DNA of 64,000 nucleotides, taken from NCBI GenBank assembly GCA_039820545.1, contig JBCBPW010000032.1, positions 3,483 through 67,482 on the forward strand, in the 5' to 3' direction. The notes beneath the pieces were generated by a model. The model searched no databases, was not told the origin of the DNA, and was given only the letters and a program-made list of their open reading frames with translations. The position numbers and the translations under genes are program-made. Positions 52,346 through 60,701 of the stretch are shown here, piece by piece; within the stretch, counting starts at the first letter, position 1; each line of letters opens with the position of its first letter. The stretch comes from JALEFZ01 sp039820545. Lineage in GTDB: Bacteria > Bacteroidota > Bacteroidia > J057.

Positions 52346-53554
52346 ATGAAACGCTTACTTCTTGTATCATTCGGACTTTTTTTCTTTGTGGGCTTATGGG
52401 CACAGGAAACCAAAGTTATTTATGGTGACAGCAAACCAGGACCTGTCTCCCTGGAAGCGGGAGATGGTGGAAACGCTGAAAGAAACGTAGCCAATAATCG
52501 AGTGACAGAGAAACCGACGATAAGGCTTGTGGGCACTTATGCCCCAACAGTGAATAATCCTCAAATTACACTAGAGGCTCTCATACAGTCACAAGGACCA
52601 CTCATAGAAATAACGGTTTCCCAGAATGGCATCCAAAGAACAATTCCTCATGAACTGGGAGCGCTCAAATTTGACCTAAAGGAGTCCTATACATTGAAAA
52701 GAGGTAAAAATCGTTTTGTGATCAAAGCCATTAATGGTGCAGGCAAGACAGAATCCGAAGTAGTTTCTATTAATTTTATCCCCAAAGATCCTATCTATCA
52801 GCGAAAGGATTATGCCATTCTGTTCGCTACTGCCAAGTATGAACAGGGATCGGGCTTTGATAAGCTCCCTAACACAATCGAAGGCGTGGAATCCCTAAAG
52901 AAAGAATTAGAAGAGAAATATGGTTTTGATGAAGTAGTTGTGGTTCAGAATCCAACAAAGGCGGTCATTAGTAAAACCCTTATCCAGTTTGCCAAGCGGA
53001 AGTTTAATCCCTACGACCAGCTATTTATTTTTTATACAGGTCATGGGACGACTGATCAACTTGGTAGAGGTTATTTTGTCTCCTCTGAAGGGAGGACAAC
53101 AGACCAATTTACTTCTCATAACGACTTCCTAGAAGTCGTAAACCTCATCAACTGTCCACACATCATGGTAGTAGCTGATGCCTGTTATAGCGGTAGGATG
53201 TCGCGATATGATAAAGGTTCCATGAGTGTATCTGATGATAAGCCTAAAAGGGGGAGCAGACTCTACCGAGAAAAAAATAATTATGAATTCATCAAAGCGA
53301 TGCTAGATGAACAAAAGAAAACAAGGATCTTTATTGCGTCTGGATCTAATAAAGTTCCTTCCGGCATCAAAGGCCAATACACCCCCTTTATGTTCAAGTT
53401 CCTGGAATCATTTGAAAAAGCGAATCAAGATGATGAGTTCCTGGAATATGTAGAGCTCAAAAAATGGCTGAATAAACTCCAGGCTAGTACACCTGTGTAT
53501 GGTGTTTTTGGAGAAGGGAGTCCAAACGGAACCTTCCTATTTATCAGTCAATAG
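52346..53554 (+). CDS. Exported caspase-family (C14) protease with Ig-like N-domain
   Basis: The 402-aa protein has a signal peptide (MKRLLLVSFGLFFFVGLWAQ), a beta-sandwich region (~residues 55-147, PTIRLVGTYAPTVNNPQITL...), and a C-terminal caspase fold. Catalytic His233 is in FIFYTGHGTTD and Cys280 in MVVADACYSGRMS, the standard order for C14 proteases. Most characterised bacterial caspase-like enzymes are cytoplasmic; the signal peptide points to periplasm or surface. Immediately downstream, converging, are three exported FGE-type proteins, so a shared role is possible. Confidence 0.9.
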   Translation: MKRLLLVSFGLFFFVGLWAQETKVIYGDSKPGPVSLEAGDGGNAERNVANNRVTEKPTIRLVGTYAPTVNNPQITLEALIQSQGPLIEITVSQNGIQRTIPHELGALKFDLKESYTLKRGKNRFVIKAINGAGKTESEVVSINFIPKDPIYQRKDYAILFATAKYEQGSGFDKLPNTIEGVESLKKELEEKYGFDEVVVVQNPTKAVISKTLIQFAKRKFNPYDQLFIFYTGHGTTDQLGRGYFVSSEGRTTDQFTSHNDFLEVVNLINCPHIMVVADACYSGRMSRYDKGSMSVSDDKPKRGSRLYREKNNYEFIKAMLDEQKKTRIFIASGSNKVPSGIKGQYTPFMFKFLESFEKANQDDEFLEYVELKKWLNKLQASTPVYGVFGEGSPNGTFLFISQ

Positions 53555-53599
53555 TCCACTCTTCTGGGCGTGATGTATCAACTGCCACTGGAGAAGTCA

Positions 53600-53712
53600 C
53601 AAAGAACACACATGAATCGCACGTGTTTTGCACAGTCTGCGCACGTCTTCTGCATAGTATGTGCATAGCACGTGCACACAGATACACAGGGCGGACACAC
53701 AGTACGTGCGCG
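53600..53712. repeat. GCAC/GTGC-rich intergenic repeat, copy 1
   Basis: This segment between the caspase gene and the first FGE gene repeats sequence found after the other two FGE genes (ATGAATCGCACGTGTT...TGCACAG). It has long alternating purine-pyrimidine runs (GCACGTGCACACA, ACGTGCGCGCAC). No ORF. Confidence 0.75.
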
Positions 53713-53766
53713 CACAAAAATCAATCTCGGGGCACTAAAAAGATAAAAGGATAAAGACCTAAAAGG

Positions 53767-54984
53767 TCAGGGATGCCGGGAGAGACGGAAACCGATGTGG
53801 CTGCTACGGAGAGAGGGGCTGTAGTAGTCGCGATGGGCTACCCGACAGTGCTGCGGGGCATTGTACCAACTACCCCCTCGTATGACTCGGCGGTCGCCTG
53901 ACACAGGGCCCGTAGGATCTTGTACGGTTCCTTCGCGCTTGCAGGTAGTGTAGTAGTCTGAAACATACCAATCCTGACACCACTCATATACATTTCCTGT
54001 CATGTCATAAAGGCCAGAATCATTAGGCAGAAAACGCCCGATGGGGGATGCGTACACATAGCCATCCTCATAATCATCAAATACAGTCGCTCCAGTGAAT
54101 TTCTTTTTTGCCGCCTGATCGGCTACATTTCCTCCTTTTTGTCCATTGGGGGCTTGATTCCCCCAGGCATATTTGACGGCTTGCCCCCTGCTTCGCGCGG
54201 CATACTCCCACTGAGCCTCTGTGGGGAGAGTATATGTTTTTCCTGTCTTGCGACTCAGCCATTGGCAGTAAGCCTGGGCATCATTCCAAGACACATGAAT
54301 GACGGGGCGATTGTATTCGTTTTTGGGTCGAAGCTTTCCTTCTTCATCATGACGCCAATTGATACCTGATTTTTTATTCCAGTCACCTCCGTCCCAAATG
54401 TAGCTCCCATCTCCTTTTTCTGCATCTGTCTGATGGCCGGTATCCGCTATGAATTTTTGGAAGTCTGCTACTGTGACCTCATACTTCCCGATATAATAAT
54501 CTGATAATGCCACCTGATGCTGTGTCTCATCAGAATCTCTTCCTTCCTCACGCTCGGGACTTCCCATGGTAAAAGTGCCTCCTTTGATCAGGACCATCTC
54601 TGGTGTCCATGGGAGATCTTTGAGGGTCCCTGATACCCCTTCCTTAGGCTTAGGAGCAGCAGTGTATCTCCCTCTTACCCGTACCATGAAACTTGATGTA
54701 CTGAGGTCCCCTAGTTCCTGAAATGCGCTCCATCTAATCTGTCGACCATAGGCAGGGGTGACATCTCCCACGTCCCCTGTCACGCTCTCGCAAGGACCAT
54801 AGAAATTCCGCCCTCCATTGAAGGAGTAGTACAGGCTGACCTCACATTTGGCTCCCTCCTCTGCTTGCAAGTCATAATACACGATGATGTCTTTGCCTTC
54901 CTGCTGGAAGGTGACATTTTCGATGGTTTGGGAGAAGGTAGTTAAGCTGAGAAAAAGGAATGATATGGCAAGGATGTGTTTCAT
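53767..54984 (-). CDS. Exported FGE-sulfatase/C-type-lectin-fold protein 1, probable DGR target
   Basis: The 405-aa protein has a signal peptide (MKHILAISFLFLSLTTFSQ), an N-terminal beta domain (~residues 20-110, IENVTFQQEGKDIIVYYDLQ), and an FGE-sulfatase domain (~125-405: MVLIKGGTFTMGSP, YYIGKYEVTVADFQKF, RPVIHVSWNDAQAYCQWLS, LPTEAQWEYAAR, LYDMTGNVYEWCQDW). The last part, RVIRGGSWYNAPQHCRVAHR then IGFRLSRHP, is the variable-region format of DGR targets in this fold. FGE-fold proteins with such ends bind ligands rather than oxidise sulfatases. It is the last of three tandem paralogues; all three are read leftward. Confidence 0.9.
   Translation of the reverse strand: MKHILAISFLFLSLTTFSQTIENVTFQQEGKDIIVYYDLQAEEGAKCEVSLYYSFNGGRNFYGPCESVTGDVGDVTPAYGRQIRWSAFQELGDLSTSSFMVRVRGRYTAAPKPKEGVSGTLKDLPWTPEMVLIKGGTFTMGSPEREEGRDSDETQHQVALSDYYIGKYEVTVADFQKFIADTGHQTDAEKGDGSYIWDGGDWNKKSGINWRHDEEGKLRPKNEYNRPVIHVSWNDAQAYCQWLSRKTGKTYTLPTEAQWEYAARSRGQAVKYAWGNQAPNGQKGGNVADQAAKKKFTGATVFDDYEDGYVYASPIGRFLPNDSGLYDMTGNVYEWCQDWYVSDYYTTCKREGTVQDPTGPVSGDRRVIRGGSWYNAPQHCRVAHRDYYSPSLRSSHIGFRLSRHP
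53797..53868 (-). other. Candidate DGR variable region 1
   Basis: From the conserved Trp codon to the codon before Ile-Gly-Phe. All codons lacking adenine (CCG, TGT, CGG, GCC, CGC, CCC, CGT) are shared with the two paralogues, while 16 other codons vary. A 26-base flank directly 3' (coding strand) is identical in all three genes. Confidence 0.7.
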
Positions 54985-55087
54985 GGGGGCAAGATAATGA
55001 GAATTTGAAAAGATCTTTTACTTTGATTGAGATAGGTTTTGGGAAGGCGGGAAAGCTGTTTGAGGTCGCCTTGGGCCGTATTTTCCA

Positions 55088-55225
55088 TGAAAATGCACAT
55101 GAATCGCACGTGTTCTGCACAGTGTATGCACTTCTTATACATAACATCTGCATAGCACGTGCACACAGTGGATCGCATAGCAGGCATGGGAAATGCGCTT
55201 CTATGCAAAATCACGTGTGCGCACA
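55088..55225. repeat. GCAC/GTGC-rich intergenic repeat, copy 2
   Basis: This lies between FGE genes 1 and 2. It opens with AATGCACATGAATCGCACG as in copy 3, and includes GCACGTGCACACAG and CACGTGTGCGCAC. The adjoining ~100 bases (54985-55087) repeat the region upstream of gene 2, showing that gene plus spacer was duplicated as a unit. Confidence 0.75.
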
Positions 55226-55275
55226 AAAAACCATTTCCGGGCACTAAAAAGACAAAAAGATAGAAACCTAAAAAG

Positions 55276-56481
55276 CTAGGGATGCCGGGAGAGACGGAAA
55301 CCGATGTCGTCGCCACGGTCAGCGGGCGTGTTGTAGTAGCGATTGGCTACCCGACAGTAACGCGGGGTGCTGAACCAACCGCCCCCCCGCACGACTCGGT
55401 TGTCGCCTGACGTGGGGCCTTGTGGATCTGTCTGTGTGGAGGTGGGATAGGTTCCATACCAATCCCAGCACCATTCATATACATTGCCAGCCATGTCGTG
55501 AAGCCCTAAGGCACTGGGAGCATTCAGGCTGCTGACAGGAACGGTCTTTCCTCTGTAGGTGCCTGTTCGGGAAGCGTTCATCTTGTAATCTGCTGAAGCA
55601 TCAAAGTTCGCTTCAACGGGATCGAGGATGTCCTTCCCATTGCCAAACATGACGGTTTTACCTCCTCCTCTTGCGGCGTACTCCCACTCTGCTTCGGTGG
55701 GGAGGCGGTAGCCTTTGGAATTCCAGTTGGGCGTAACCGTCCATTTGAGCTTATCATAGGAGTTGTTATTGTTGGCATCCTGTGTGGACTTATTGATGGT
55801 ATAAAAGGGCTCAAGATCTTCCTGCTGGCTGCGCCAGTTGCAATACTCGATGGCATCGTACCAGGAGACGTTGATGGCTGGACGGCGGTTACGTCCCCAG
55901 CTTTCATCATCAGACTTGTTTTTTCCTGTGGCGTTGCAAAAGGCATCGTATTCTTCGAAGGTGACCTCGTATTTGCCTATGAGGAAGTCGGATACGGTGA
56001 CGCGGTGCTGGGTTTCGTCGCTTTCTCGACCTTCTTCATCCTTGGGGCTTCCCATGGTGAAGGTGCCGCCCTTGACATAGACCATGTCGGCAGGGAGGTC
56101 TAGGGTTGGATCGTTATGGTTGGGATCTGGTTGAGGGGGAGCTGGGGTATAAGTAGCCCTCACCCGGACGATGAAGTTGGAAACACTAAATGGGCCTCCC
56201 ATATCCTCCAGCGCCTCGACCGCTTCGAACCGAATCTGTCGACCATAAGCAGGGGTTAATCGACCGATGTCCCCTGAAACAGCCTTTCCAGGACCATAGA
56301 AGGTCCGCCCCCCATTGATTGAGTAGTAGAGAGAGACTTCAAATGCTGTCTCCTCCTCTCCCAAAAGATCATAGAATACGATGAATTCATCTCCCTGTTG
56401 CTGGAAGGTGACGTTTTCGATGGTCTGGGAGAAGGTAGTGAGGCTGAGAAACAGGAATAATATGGCAAGGATGTGTTTCAT
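55276..56481 (-). CDS. Exported FGE-sulfatase/C-type-lectin-fold protein 2, probable DGR target
   Basis: The 401-aa protein has the same signal peptide and layout as its neighbours, and its central FGE region is nearly identical to gene 3 (MVYVKGGTFTMGSP, VSDFLIGKYEVTFEEYDAFC, AINVSWYDAIEYCNWRSQQE, LPTEAEWEYAARGGGK, LGLHDMAGNVYEWCWDWYG). The C-terminus reads RVVRGGGWFSTPRYCRVANR...IGFRLSRHP; the variable positions differ from both paralogues. The N-terminal beta domain (EFIVFYDLLGEEETAFEV) is more divergent than the middle. Confidence 0.9.
   Translation of the reverse strand: MKHILAILFLFLSLTTFSQTIENVTFQQQGDEFIVFYDLLGEEETAFEVSLYYSINGGRTFYGPGKAVSGDIGRLTPAYGRQIRFEAVEALEDMGGPFSVSNFIVRVRATYTPAPPQPDPNHNDPTLDLPADMVYVKGGTFTMGSPKDEEGRESDETQHRVTVSDFLIGKYEVTFEEYDAFCNATGKNKSDDESWGRNRRPAINVSWYDAIEYCNWRSQQEDLEPFYTINKSTQDANNNNSYDKLKWTVTPNWNSKGYRLPTEAEWEYAARGGGKTVMFGNGKDILDPVEANFDASADYKMNASRTGTYRGKTVPVSSLNAPSALGLHDMAGNVYEWCWDWYGTYPTSTQTDPQGPTSGDNRVVRGGGWFSTPRYCRVANRYYNTPADRGDDIGFRLSRHP
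55306..55377 (-). other. Candidate DGR variable region 2
   Basis: Same 24-codon block as in gene 1, same length, no indels. Compared with paralogues the third base is kept in 11 of the 16 variable codons, as expected when AAC/AAT-type template codons are mutated at A. Confidence 0.7.
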
Positions 56482-56589
56482 GGGTGCAAGATAATGAGAA
56501 AATGAATAGATGTATTACTTTGATGGAGATAGGTTTTGGGAAGGCGGGAGAGCTGGTTGAAGTCGCCTTGGGCCGTATTTTCTATAAAA

Positions 56590-56785
56590 ATGCGCATGAA
56601 TCGCACGTGTTCTGCACAGTGTATGCACGATCTATGCCCGCGTGTGTGCATAGCGTTTGTACGGTGCATGCACACAGAGACTCAGGATAGATCCTTCGTT
56701 CCTCAGGACAGGTCGCATAGCACGCATAGGAAAGGCACGTACTGTGTAAAATCACGTGCACAGGACGTGCGCACGCAAAAATTTA
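56590..56785. repeat. GCAC/GTGC-rich intergenic repeat, copy 3
   Basis: This lies between FGE genes 2 and 3. It has AATGCGCATGAATCGCACG and runs such as GTGTGTGCATAGCG, TGCATGCACACAG and CACGTGCACAGGACGTGCGC. It is longer than the other copies, and the following bases 56790-56850 contain short GC hairpins (CCCGTTTTGCGGG and CCCGAAGCGGG). Confidence 0.75.
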
Positions 56786-56922
56786 TTTTCCCGTTTTGCG
56801 GGACAGGCGGGCACTAATCCCGAAGCGGGACTTCGCTTCGCTCAGAAGGCATAAAATGATAGAAACCTAAAAGGTCATCCCGTGTATGCAGGATTTCGCT
56901 AGTAGTGGTACATGGCGATTGC

Positions 56923-58077
56923 TCAATAATGCCGGGAGAGACGGAAACCGATGTTGTTATTACGGTAAGTGGGCGTGTGTCTGTAGCGATTGGCTATCCG
57001 ACAGAACTGCGGGTAGCTGCCCCAACTGCCCCCTCGCAGGACTCGACTGCCGCCTGACATGGGGCCTTGTGGGTCTGTCTGTGCGGAGGTGGGATAGGTT
57101 CCATACCAATCCCAGCACCATTCATATGCGTTGCCAGCCATGTCGTGAAGCCCTAAGACATTGGGAGCATTCAGGCTGCCGACAGGGACGGTCTTTCTTC
57201 GATAGGTACCTCTACGAGAGGCGTTCATTTTGTAAGAACCTGAGGCATCAAAATTTGCCTCGGAATGATCGAGTATGTTTTTACCATTTCCAAACATAAT
57301 GGCTTTTCCGCCACCGCGAGCTGAGTACTCCCACTCAGCTTCGGTGGGGAGGCGGTAGCCTTTTGAGTTCCAATTGACTGTTACTTTCTTTGAAAACTTA
57401 TTGATGGTATAAAAGGGCTCAAGATCTTCCTGCTGGCTGCGCCAGTTGCAATACTCGATGGCATCGTACCAGGAGACATTGATGGCTGGACGGTGGTTAC
57501 GTCCCCAACTTTCATCATCAGACTTCTTTTTTCCTGTGGCGTTGCAAAAGGCATCGTATTCTTCGAAGGTGACCTCGTATTTGCCTATGAGAAAGTCAGA
57601 GACGGTGACGCGGTGCTGGGTTTCATTTGTACCCCTTCCTTCCTCACTTTCAGGACTTCCCATGGTGAAGGTGCCGCCTTTGACATAGACCATGTCGGCA
57701 GGGAGGTCTAGGGTTGGATCGCTATGGTTGGGATCTGGGTGAGGGGGAGCTGGGGTATAGTTTCCCATTACCCGAAATGCGAAGTTTGGAGCTGTGAAAT
57801 ATCCGATCTCCTCGGTAGCCCTCCATGTGATACGGTGTCCATAAGCAGGCTCTACCTGACCTACTGCTCCACTTACCTGCTGACACGGCCCCTGGAAGTT
57901 CTGTCCTCCATTAAAGGAATACAAAAGAGAGATATCATAAGTACTTCCCTCTTCTCCTAGCAGATCGTAATAGATGATGATGTCGTCGTTTTCCTGCTGG
58001 AAGGTGACGTTTTCGATGGTCTGGGAAAGGGTAGTGAGGCTGAGAAACAGGAATGATATGGCAAGGATGTGTTTCAT
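56923..58077 (-). CDS. Exported FGE-sulfatase/C-type-lectin-fold protein 3, probable DGR target
   Basis: The 384-aa protein has signal peptide MKHILAISFLFLSLTTLSQ, an N-terminal beta domain (NDDIIIYYDLLGEEGSTYDI), and an FGE domain nearly identical to gene 2 in the middle but ~17 residues shorter near residue 225 (YTINKFSKKVTVNWNSKG). The C-terminus is RVLRGGSWGSYPQFCRIANR...NNNIGFRLSRHY; it retains the run Asn-Asn-Asn that unmutated DGR templates typically encode, so it may be closest to the template. It is the first gene of the tandem set in transcription order. Confidence 0.9.
   Translation of the reverse strand: MKHILAISFLFLSLTTLSQTIENVTFQQENDDIIIYYDLLGEEGSTYDISLLYSFNGGQNFQGPCQQVSGAVGQVEPAYGHRITWRATEEIGYFTAPNFAFRVMGNYTPAPPHPDPNHSDPTLDLPADMVYVKGGTFTMGSPESEEGRGTNETQHRVTVSDFLIGKYEVTFEEYDAFCNATGKKKSDDESWGRNHRPAINVSWYDAIEYCNWRSQQEDLEPFYTINKFSKKVTVNWNSKGYRLPTEAEWEYSARGGGKAIMFGNGKNILDHSEANFDASGSYKMNASRRGTYRRKTVPVGSLNAPNVLGLHDMAGNAYEWCWDWYGTYPTSAQTDPQGPMSGGSRVLRGGSWGSYPQFCRIANRYRHTPTYRNNNIGFRLSRHY
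56952..57023 (-). other. Candidate DGR variable region 3
   Basis: Same block, same length. The codons AAT AAC AAC just before Ile-Gly-Phe and AAT after GCC are adenine-rich, where genes 1 and 2 carry other bases, consistent with an adenine-mutated template copy. Confidence 0.7.
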
Positions 58078-58468
58078 GGGTGCAAGATAATGAGAAAATG
58101 AATAGATGTATTACTTTGATGGAGATAGGTTTTGGGAGGAAGAGAAGATATCTCATGGGTTCAGGATGATGGCAAACAAGGTGTATCCAAGTTGGGAATA
58201 CTTTGGTTTGATCGGAAAGTCAAATGATTCATTCTTGTGTTGCTGCCTCTTACATCATCCAGCTTTTACTTTTTAAAATACCTTTGCCAACTCTATCTCT
58301 AAGCCTGGGAATAAGGCTGTCGCAAGCTTCTTTTCGTCTGTGATTATGTACATTGATCGAGTTGTTTGTAATCCTCCTCATTGATCAAACCACTCAAGCT
58401 AGTTTGCTATGTGCTAAAGTACAGATTTCATAAAATCAATCTGTAGAGTTTTTCGTATATTATTTATA
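58078..58468. other. Intergenic region upstream of FGE gene 3
   Basis: The first ~60 bases match the region upstream of FGE gene 2 almost exactly (GGTGCAAGATAATGAGAAAA...), marking the edge of the duplicated unit, and should hold the promoter. The remaining ~330 bases up to the antitoxin gene show no gene. Confidence 0.6.
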
Positions 58469-58726
58469 ATGAGCGAACAATTTCAACATATACTTCAAAA
58501 TACCTTGGCGCTTTCTGTCAAGGAGCAATTGGCTCTTATTTCGATTCTCACCGACCGCTTATCTAAGCAGGACGAGTTAGAGGATTTGGATGCTATGCCT
58601 ATTTTCTTGAATCGTGAAGAAGAGACAATCCTTAGATCAAGGATGAAGGAAGTAGAAGAGGGAAGTATTCAAACAATTCCATGGAGAAGTGCTATAGATG
58701 AGCTAAAGAAAAAGCACAGCACATGA
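58469..58726 (+). CDS. Small antitoxin-like protein (addiction module component)
   Basis: An 85-aa protein with a helical N-terminus (LQNTLALSVKEQLALISILT) and an acidic C-terminus with EEETILRSRMKEVEEGSIQT. This pattern fits the small antitoxins placed before RelE/ParE toxins. Its stop overlaps the next ATG by four bases (ATGA), the usual antitoxin-toxin coupling. Confidence 0.75.
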   Translation: MSEQFQHILQNTLALSVKEQLALISILTDRLSKQDELEDLDAMPIFLNREEETILRSRMKEVEEGSIQTIPWRSAIDELKKKHST

Positions 58727-59066
58727 GCTATAAGCTTTCTTTGCATCCTGCCTTCCAGGAAGAGTTAGACGAGACGGTCTGTGCATATAACCAAAGATTT
58801 GCTGGAGGCGGTATGGATTTTCTATTAGCTGTTGAAGAGGTCTAGATAGAATTGAAAAATATCCCAAATCATTTCCCATAAGGTCAAAACATGATTCTGA
58901 CATCAGAGGTGCCCAAGTAAAGTCTACCCAACAAAAACTGGCAAGAGCAAAGAAGTTCCCTTACCTAATGATTTATCATATGGATTCATCCCAAGAGAAG
59001 ATTGTGGTGTATCAACTTTGGCCCTCAAGGAGTAAACTTCCTTTGAGAAATGCTCCCAATGACTAG
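58723..59066 (+). pseudogene. RelE/ParE-family toxin, disrupted
   Basis: It opens MSYKLSLHPAFQEELDETVC, typical of ParE toxins, but a TAG follows LLAVEEV after 40 codons. A further TAA and a frame change follow. The next frames still read IELKNIPNHFP and LARAKKFPYLMIYHMDSSQ, the conserved core and C-terminal strand of the fold. The toxin is therefore dead while its antitoxin remains. Confidence 0.8.
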
Positions 59067-59289
59067 TCGAGTTTCTTGTAAATGTTCCGCACTAGCATCA
59101 GGATTTCCAGCATCTGTTTGCTTATCCTCACCCAACCTATATCCCATGCTATAATTTATAGCAAAAAATGCTAAAATAATTTGCTTAATACGTTGATTTT
59201 CAGTATATTAGCATCAGAAAGTTAAGCCAAAACCTTCTTTTTCTCCCTTGAAAAGTGCATCTCTTTTCAACTGAGTTGTCCTTACTAGG

Positions 59290-59757
59290 ATGGCTCCCCA
59301 ATCAAGTATCACTATGCCACGCAAAGCGCAACAAGCGGCGACCGAAGTCATGGTCGTCGAGAATCCTTCTATTGTCTCTACCGTCAAGGTGGATGTGAAT
59401 GCCATTCCCGATCTGTCTAAGGTGGTGCCCAAGGCACTGGATCTGGCCATGGAGTACTGGACACCTGCTACGGAAGGCGAATCGAAGATTCTGGTATTTA
59501 TGCGGATTACCACAGAGGATCAGATTCCTGACTTCAATGATCCTTCCAAGCTCGTCACCAAGGACTGCGCCTACTTCGTCGAACAAACACAGCAGGGCCT
59601 ACAAATCCTTCGCAATGCCTCCTCTCGACTCGTGAGTATTGCCCGCCATTTCATTGAAGGGGAGGTCTATCAGGTGACTTACAAGGGCATGCGCCAAAAC
59701 AAGACCAATAGCCATAAATCACACTTCTGGGCTGTCCAACCTGTGAGGATGAGTTAA
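59290..59757 (+). CDS. Hypothetical protein, phage-like cluster
   Basis: The 155-aa protein (ATG 59290, or 59314 giving MPRKAQQAATEVM) has a disordered N-terminus and a beta-rich C-terminal part (GESKILVFMRITTEDQIPDF, HFIEGEVYQVTYKGMRQNKT). No family recognised. Its place 82 bases before a PD-(D/E)XK nuclease hints at a DNA-binding partner of a recombination pair, but nothing in the sequence proves it. Confidence 0.65.
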   Translation: MAPQSSITMPRKAQQAATEVMVVENPSIVSTVKVDVNAIPDLSKVVPKALDLAMEYWTPATEGESKILVFMRITTEDQIPDFNDPSKLVTKDCAYFVEQTQQGLQILRNASSRLVSIARHFIEGEVYQVTYKGMRQNKTNSHKSHFWAVQPVRMS

Positions 59758-59839
59758 TCTCTTTTCTCTCTTCTCGTGGGGAGTCGATCGCTACTCCCCA
59801 CACTCTTCTTATTTATTGTTCATCTTCAATCTACAAACC

Positions 59840-60694
59840 ATGACACTTCAGCAGGAATTAATCCAAAAGGGGATTGTCGCCCCTCAAAATCAAAGACTGG
59901 GTTGGAAAGAGTTCCAAAACCTCAGAAAAAAGGGATTTCGCACCTATCCCCTTCGTTCTTTGTCCTACTCGAGCTTGAAAGAATTTGCGCGTTCGCCCCT
60001 CCACTACATCGAATATCTGACAAGAAATAAAAAAGTGAGTGATCCGATGGTGGAAGGCTGGGCCTTTGAGGACATGCTCTTCGGGCGCAATATCTGCGAT
60101 CGCTTCGTCATATACGGCAAGCCCAATCCTGACAAGAACTACCGTGACAAGGCCAATAGGGACAAGCGCAACGCTGCAAAAGCCGAGGCCGAGCGAAGCA
60201 TGAAAACCATGATCGAATCAGAAACCCTGGTTCACATTGAAAACCTGGCCAAGCTGGCCTATCACCATCCCTTCATGAAGTATGCTAGGCGTTATGTCCT
60301 CAAGCATCCCAAGCAAAAAGTAAAGGTAGAACCTACCTCAGGACTGAAGATTACAGGCATCCCCGATCTGTCGATTCGCAGAGGGAAGATTGGGATTGAC
60401 ATCAAATTCGTGGGAAGCATCGCCGATTTCAGAGAGCGAATCTTTGGCAAGACCTATGCTTATTGGATGCAGGCGGCTATGTACAGCTTGATTTATGGAT
60501 TCGAGGAGTTTTACTTCTTTGCGGTTCAGTCTCAGAGTCCTTTCTATGCACAGGCCTTTTATCTAGATACGGAAACGCTGGAGCTCCTGAAAGAAAGGCT
60601 GGTTCAGGATGTGCTCATGTCTTTTCGCTGGCATCTGGAACATGGGTTCTTTGCGCAGGCGACCAAGTTAGAGGCTCCAAGATTTTTCTACTAG
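59840..60694 (+). CDS. PD-(D/E)XK nuclease-like protein (exonuclease VIII-type)
   Basis: The 284-aa protein (ATG 59840 chosen over 59816) begins with a phage RecE/Cas4-like N-terminal motif (LRSLSYSSLKEFARSPLHYI) and continues to a nuclease core: SGLKITGIPDLSIRRGKIGI then DIKFVGSIADF, giving the D...D-x-K acidic-lysine set of the PD-(D/E)XK fold, and a later QAAMYSLIYGFEEFYFFAVQ helix typical of exodeoxyribonuclease VIII-type enzymes. It likely processes double-stranded DNA ends. No annealase (RecT/Erf) is recognised nearby. Confidence 0.8.
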   Translation: MTLQQELIQKGIVAPQNQRLGWKEFQNLRKKGFRTYPLRSLSYSSLKEFARSPLHYIEYLTRNKKVSDPMVEGWAFEDMLFGRNICDRFVIYGKPNPDKNYRDKANRDKRNAAKAEAERSMKTMIESETLVHIENLAKLAYHHPFMKYARRYVLKHPKQKVKVEPTSGLKITGIPDLSIRRGKIGIDIKFVGSIADFRERIFGKTYAYWMQAAMYSLIYGFEEFYFFAVQSQSPFYAQAFYLDTETLELLKERLVQDVLMSFRWHLEHGFFAQATKLEAPRFFY

Positions 60695-60701
60695 AGAGCC
60701 G

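Noticed and set aside
56880..56945. Possible DGR template repeat downstream of FGE gene 3
   Set aside because: The segment does not resemble the variable region with AAC codons; it only contains the gene's own 3' flank.
53767..58077. Reading the three FGE proteins as sulfatase-maturing enzymes
   Set aside because: No sulfatase gene is nearby, they are exported with an extra N-terminal beta domain, and their C-termini have the variable lectin-like format.
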